From Trebouxia sp. TZW2008 (taxonomy: Eukaryota > Chlorophyta > Trebouxiophyceae > Trebouxiales > Trebouxiaceae): a DNA stretch of 64,000 bases. Location: positions 1-64,000 of the forward strand of contig BDIU01000267.1 of assembly GCA_002118135.1 (NCBI GenBank). The letters are read 5' to 3'. A model generated the notes under the pieces. That model ran no database searches. It was given only the letters and a program-made list of their open reading frames with translations, and was not told the origin of the DNA. Position 1 is the stretch's first letter, and every line of letters begins with the position of its first letter. A program made the position numbers and the translations under genes. Below, piece by piece: positions 61,201 to 64,000 of this stretch.

Positions 61201-64000
61201 TTCTCAAGTCTGATTTTGCAGCTACCTTGGACTTTGGTCTATCTTTGTCATCGTCGGCTCTGCTATGCTGTTCCTGAAGTGAACCAATTTTGTACTCTGC
61301 ATAGCCAGACTAGTGCGCAGATGCCTATATTCGCATCTGTGGAGCTGCTCTGCTTTCCATCTCGACAACTTGTCTTTTAGAACGCTGTCACGCTCAATTG
61401 TATGTGTATTCTCTACTTGCTTGTGTGAAATGTTGATGGTGTTGGTGCAGGCAAACACGTTGGCATCCCCAACAGGCTTGTCGGCTGGGTTGCCAACATC
61501 ACCTGGTGGCAATGGCATTGCAGGCTATATCACCCACCATGTGCCAGGTACACATAAACACTCGTGATAGATGTGCAATATTCTGTATCCTGTGCAGTCC
61601 ACTTCGCTGCAATACAAGCAATGCAAGCATTGTGTGCCAGATATGGACAGACAGTCCTGATTGTTTTACATGGTTCTGTGCCCTAAACGTTTCACTTTGC
61701 TGTTATATGCTAGCAGTGCAAGCATCATGTGCCAGGTACAGACAGATAGTTGGGATTGTTGTGCGTAAGTCTGTGTTCAGATACAGATCACTTTGTTGTT
61801 ATATGCAAGCAATGCATGCATCATGTTCCAGGCGCCGACAAACAGCACTGATTGTTGTGCATTGTTCTGTACTCTGCACAGTACAGGTTGCTGTTATATG
61901 CAAGCAAAGCAAGCATCATGCGCCCAGTGCGGGCAGACAGTCCTGACTGGGGTGCACGGTTGTGTTTTCTTGACAGTACTGTCAGCTGCATCTGCCAGCA
62001 AAGCCACCCCGCTCTCCTTTGGAGTCAGCACATAGTCTTCAAGTACACTGCAACATGAGCAGCATAAAGAGGACCAAATCAGCAGGACACACACCTTGTG
62101 GGCACCTTCTGCCAATGGCTGTATATGTTGCACAGGCTGAGCAAAGCTGAAATCTGAAAGCTCAAGCTATGATAGCTTCTCAGGATGAACATCGGTTAAA
62201 GCTGTCTGACTTGTAAGCCTCTGCTGGCTAGGTTTGGGGCCTGTGCTGGTACCCCTCAGCGGGCTGGCAGGGGCAGGCGCCCTACCCCCCCACATCACTT
62301 CTGCCCTTCAGTCCTTAGCGCCTACTGGGGCGACTGTCCCTGCCCAGCAGGCAACTGCCCTTCAGTCCTTGGTCCCTGGCGCAGCTGCCCTTCCTCAGCA
62401 ATCAACTGCCCTGCCCCAGCAGCCAGCCCCCCTTGGGCCCCAAGGACCCACCCCTGGCCAGCTCCTGTCTCAGGCGTGGATGAGTCATGTCCTACAGCAG
62501 GCGGCCTCGCAATCGCAGTATCCTAATCAGGCACCCAGCAGTCACATGGCCCAGCCTGCCACAGCTGCAGCCTCTGTGGCTGGACCCAGTTCTGTCCCCA
62601 AGGGGGGGTCCCTAGCTGCCCTGATCCCCCATGTGCCTCAAGTTGCGCCACCTGTCAACCCAGCAGTGGCCGCTGCTGTTGCTGCTGCTGTGGCTGCTAA
62701 GTCCCAGAATGCTGCACCCTCACCAGGTGATTGGCTTTTGACGACATCACCATCACCATCATATCATCATCATCAAGCTTGCTGAGGGTTTTTGACTGTG
62801 TAGGGTCCACACAGAAGCATTGGTTGCTTTTTGTTGATGAAAAGTTGCAGCTGCCCGCTAGATTTGAAGTCATACAGGTGTGCTTGAGTAAAGACTGTAC
62901 AGCATGCACTCATTTGTACTGGGTGCATGCATTTGCCAATTTGCCGTCACTGACATGTCAAGCTGGAAAGGCGCAATCAATAGCCGCTTCCTAATAAATG
63001 ACATCACATCCAGCGCGCCAATGGGGCCACAGCAAAGCTCATTGCCAAAAAAAGACCAACAAACGCTTAGTGCACATGCAGCCATTGCCCCATCAATGGC
63101 GCAAGCTCAGGCAGCCAGATCTGTAGTGGAGACCGGCATTTCACACAAGAGCCATCATCTAGTTCCTAATGGGGCTGAGTAGCCCTTTCATGCATTACAG
63201 CGTCAGTGTACTCATCCTTCATGTGACTGCAGCCATTGCCCAGTCAAGTCCAAGGACGCAATCCACTTCTGTGGTGGAGACTGGCATCTGACACAAGGGC
63301 CAGGACATAGACACCAGTGCGAACAGGCTCACTTCTTCATCCATTGTAATTGGTGAATGTGTCCTTCATGTGTTTGCAGCCATTGCCTCTTCAAGTCCAA
63401 GGATGCAAGCCCAAGCAGCAACATCTGTGATGGAAGCAGGCATATCAGACAATGCCCAGGCTTCCAACCTCAGTCTGGATCGATAGCTCTTTCGCCCATT
63501 ACAGGGTCATTGAAGTTGTCCGTTGTGTGTTTGCAGCCATTGCCCCGTCAAGTCCAAAGGCACACGCCCAAGCAGCCACATCCCTGGTGGAGACTGGCAC
63601 CTCAGACAAAGGCCAGGATGTAGATGTCAGTGGGGACAAGTCAAGGAAAGGCAGGAAGAAGAAGGATCCTGCAGCCCCCAAGAAGGCGCTGACAGGGTAC
63701 CTGGTGTACATCAACAGCAAGAGGGAGCAGGTCATCAAAGACCATCCTGAGGCTGACCTTGTAGAGCAGGTGAGCAGAGCACAAAAGCACACAAGTATAC
63801 CGTGAGTGGGTCACCAGGGTAGCAACAGGGTACCTGGTGTACATACACAGCGAGAAGGACCAGGTGATCAGGGAGCACTCTGAAGTTGACTTTGCATTGC
63901 ACACACTATCAATTTGTGGCCAAACAGATTCAAACACACTCACATCAGGTCTGAAAGGGTGTCTCGTGCACTTCAACAGCTAGAGGGAGCAGATTGCGAA
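58261..64000 (+). CDS. Tudor/Agenet plus HMG-box chromatin protein (3' end outside window)
   Basis: Exons: 58261-58311, 58417-58617, 58785-58880, 58962-59003, 59180-59269, 59780-59851, 60482-60622, 61074-61148, 61451-61547, about 61986-62023, about 62232-62726 and 63537-63769. All are phase-consistent except the junction between 62023 and 62232. Exon 2 is a Tudor-like chromatin-binding domain (VRVWWPP, GMYWPAKVVKH, GYEVQYDNGDKE). Exons 3-5 resemble an Agenet/second Tudor domain (VGEFCEVFNNSETDPAAWVG, RVKRINKRGTVT). A basic Lys/Ser linker and a long Pro/Ala/Gln-rich, probably disordered segment (62232-62726) follow. Then come a KGRKKKDPAAPKKAL leader and HMG-box helix 1 (TGYLVYINSKREQVIKDHPE). 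It is probably nuclear. The stop is not in the window, and I recognise no specific orthologue. Confidence 0.8.
59090..59134. repeat. 22-bp tandem duplication
   Basis: CGCAATAGCTCAGCACATCA is repeated exactly with a two-base extension, in an intron of the Tudor/HMG gene. Confidence 0.85.
59684..59780 (+). repeat. Duplicated pre-acceptor segment, Tudor/HMG gene
   Basis: ACATATATTGTGCTGAGATG occurs at about 59686 and 59741. The second copy leads into the acceptor at 59779, so the polypyrimidine/acceptor side of the intron was duplicated. Confidence 0.8.
60165..60500 (+). repeat. Acceptor-side echoes of Tudor/HMG exon 7
   Basis: The exon start CTGCTGGTGGGAAGGC at 60482, with the preceding GTGATGCAG, recurs as GTGCAGCTGCTGGTGGG at about 60182, a weaker form at about 60282 and GTGATGCAGCTGCTGGTTGC at about 60370. 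None but the last continues. Confidence 0.8.
61535..61985 (+). repeat. Donor-side echoes of Tudor/HMG exon 9 (~95-bp units)
   Basis: The exon end CACCATGTGCCAG|GTACAC at 61547 is followed by four units, at about 61615, 61710, 61808 and 61905. Each contains GCAAGCATCATGTGCCAG or a variant, then a GACAGACAGTCCTGATTGTT-type block. The period is about 95 bases. Confidence 0.85.
63076..63610 (+). repeat. Four acceptor-side echoes of the HMG exon start
   Basis: Copies begin GCAGCCATTGCCC or a close variant at about 63078, 63227, 63377 and 63533, about 150 bases apart. All encode IAPS..., then SVVETGIS-like sequence. Copy 1 is open (AIAPSMAQAQAARSVVETGI) and keeps phase; copies 2 and 3 carry stops or changes. 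Only copy 4 continues into the HMG box. Confidence 0.88.
63690..64000 (+). repeat. Echoes of the HMG-box exon downstream
   Basis: After the exon ending 63769, copies at about 63808-63890 (TGYLVYIHSEKDQVIREHSE) and 63940-64000 (GCLVHFNS, then a stop) repeat the first HMG helix. The first is open for about 25 codons. The last is interrupted by TAG and is cut by the window end. Confidence 0.85.

Overview
This is a window of intron-rich eukaryotic nuclear DNA carrying ten recognisable protein genes and one doubtful one. The gene set (MOB1, GAR1, VPS51, PDCD2/TSR4, PTH2, SCYL2, gamma-tubulin complex protein 3) is universal in eukaryotes. Introns are mostly GT-AG, with two clear GC-AG cases. CpG is rare outside gene starts while TGCA/CAG/CTG words are very common. 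A green alga or related photosynthetic protist is my best guess, but nothing here proves the lineage.

Layout: MOB1 (+, 377-2630) converges on a Mit_KHE1-family gene (-, 3070-6923). A START-like lipid-binding-fold gene (-, 7596-9503) and GAR1 (-, 10358-12071) follow. GAR1 is head to head with a 14-kb VPS51 gene (+, 12560-26559). A 3-kb intergenic stretch holds a degenerate GGGCA-rich minisatellite and a CpG-rich TATAAAAGG segment. PDCD2/TSR4 (+, 29650-34652) converges on PTH2 (-, 35715-36872). The pseudokinase gene SCYL2 (-, 37591-47413) is head to head with GCP3 (+, 48127-55460). A CpG-rich unassigned region (56.1-57.2 kb) precedes a Tudor/Agenet plus HMG-box chromatin gene (+, from 58261 and running off the window).

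For MOB1, GAR1 and PTH2 I could rebuild every exon with matching splice phase. For the others most, but not all, exons are placed.

The outstanding feature is that introns of VPS51, SCYL2, GCP3, PDCD2 and the HMG gene, and more mildly GAR1 and Mit_KHE1, are filled with tandem partial copies ('echoes') of the adjacent exon. Units are roughly 90-250 bp. Each copy usually carries only one splice border, and most are broken by frameshifts, stops or lost splice sites. They occur in genes on both strands and in one case lie after the stop codon. This looks like a genome-wide process of local exon-border duplication that lengthens introns, perhaps with some copies available for alternative splicing. 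Two related MITEs with Tc1/mariner/pogo-like ends also sit in introns.
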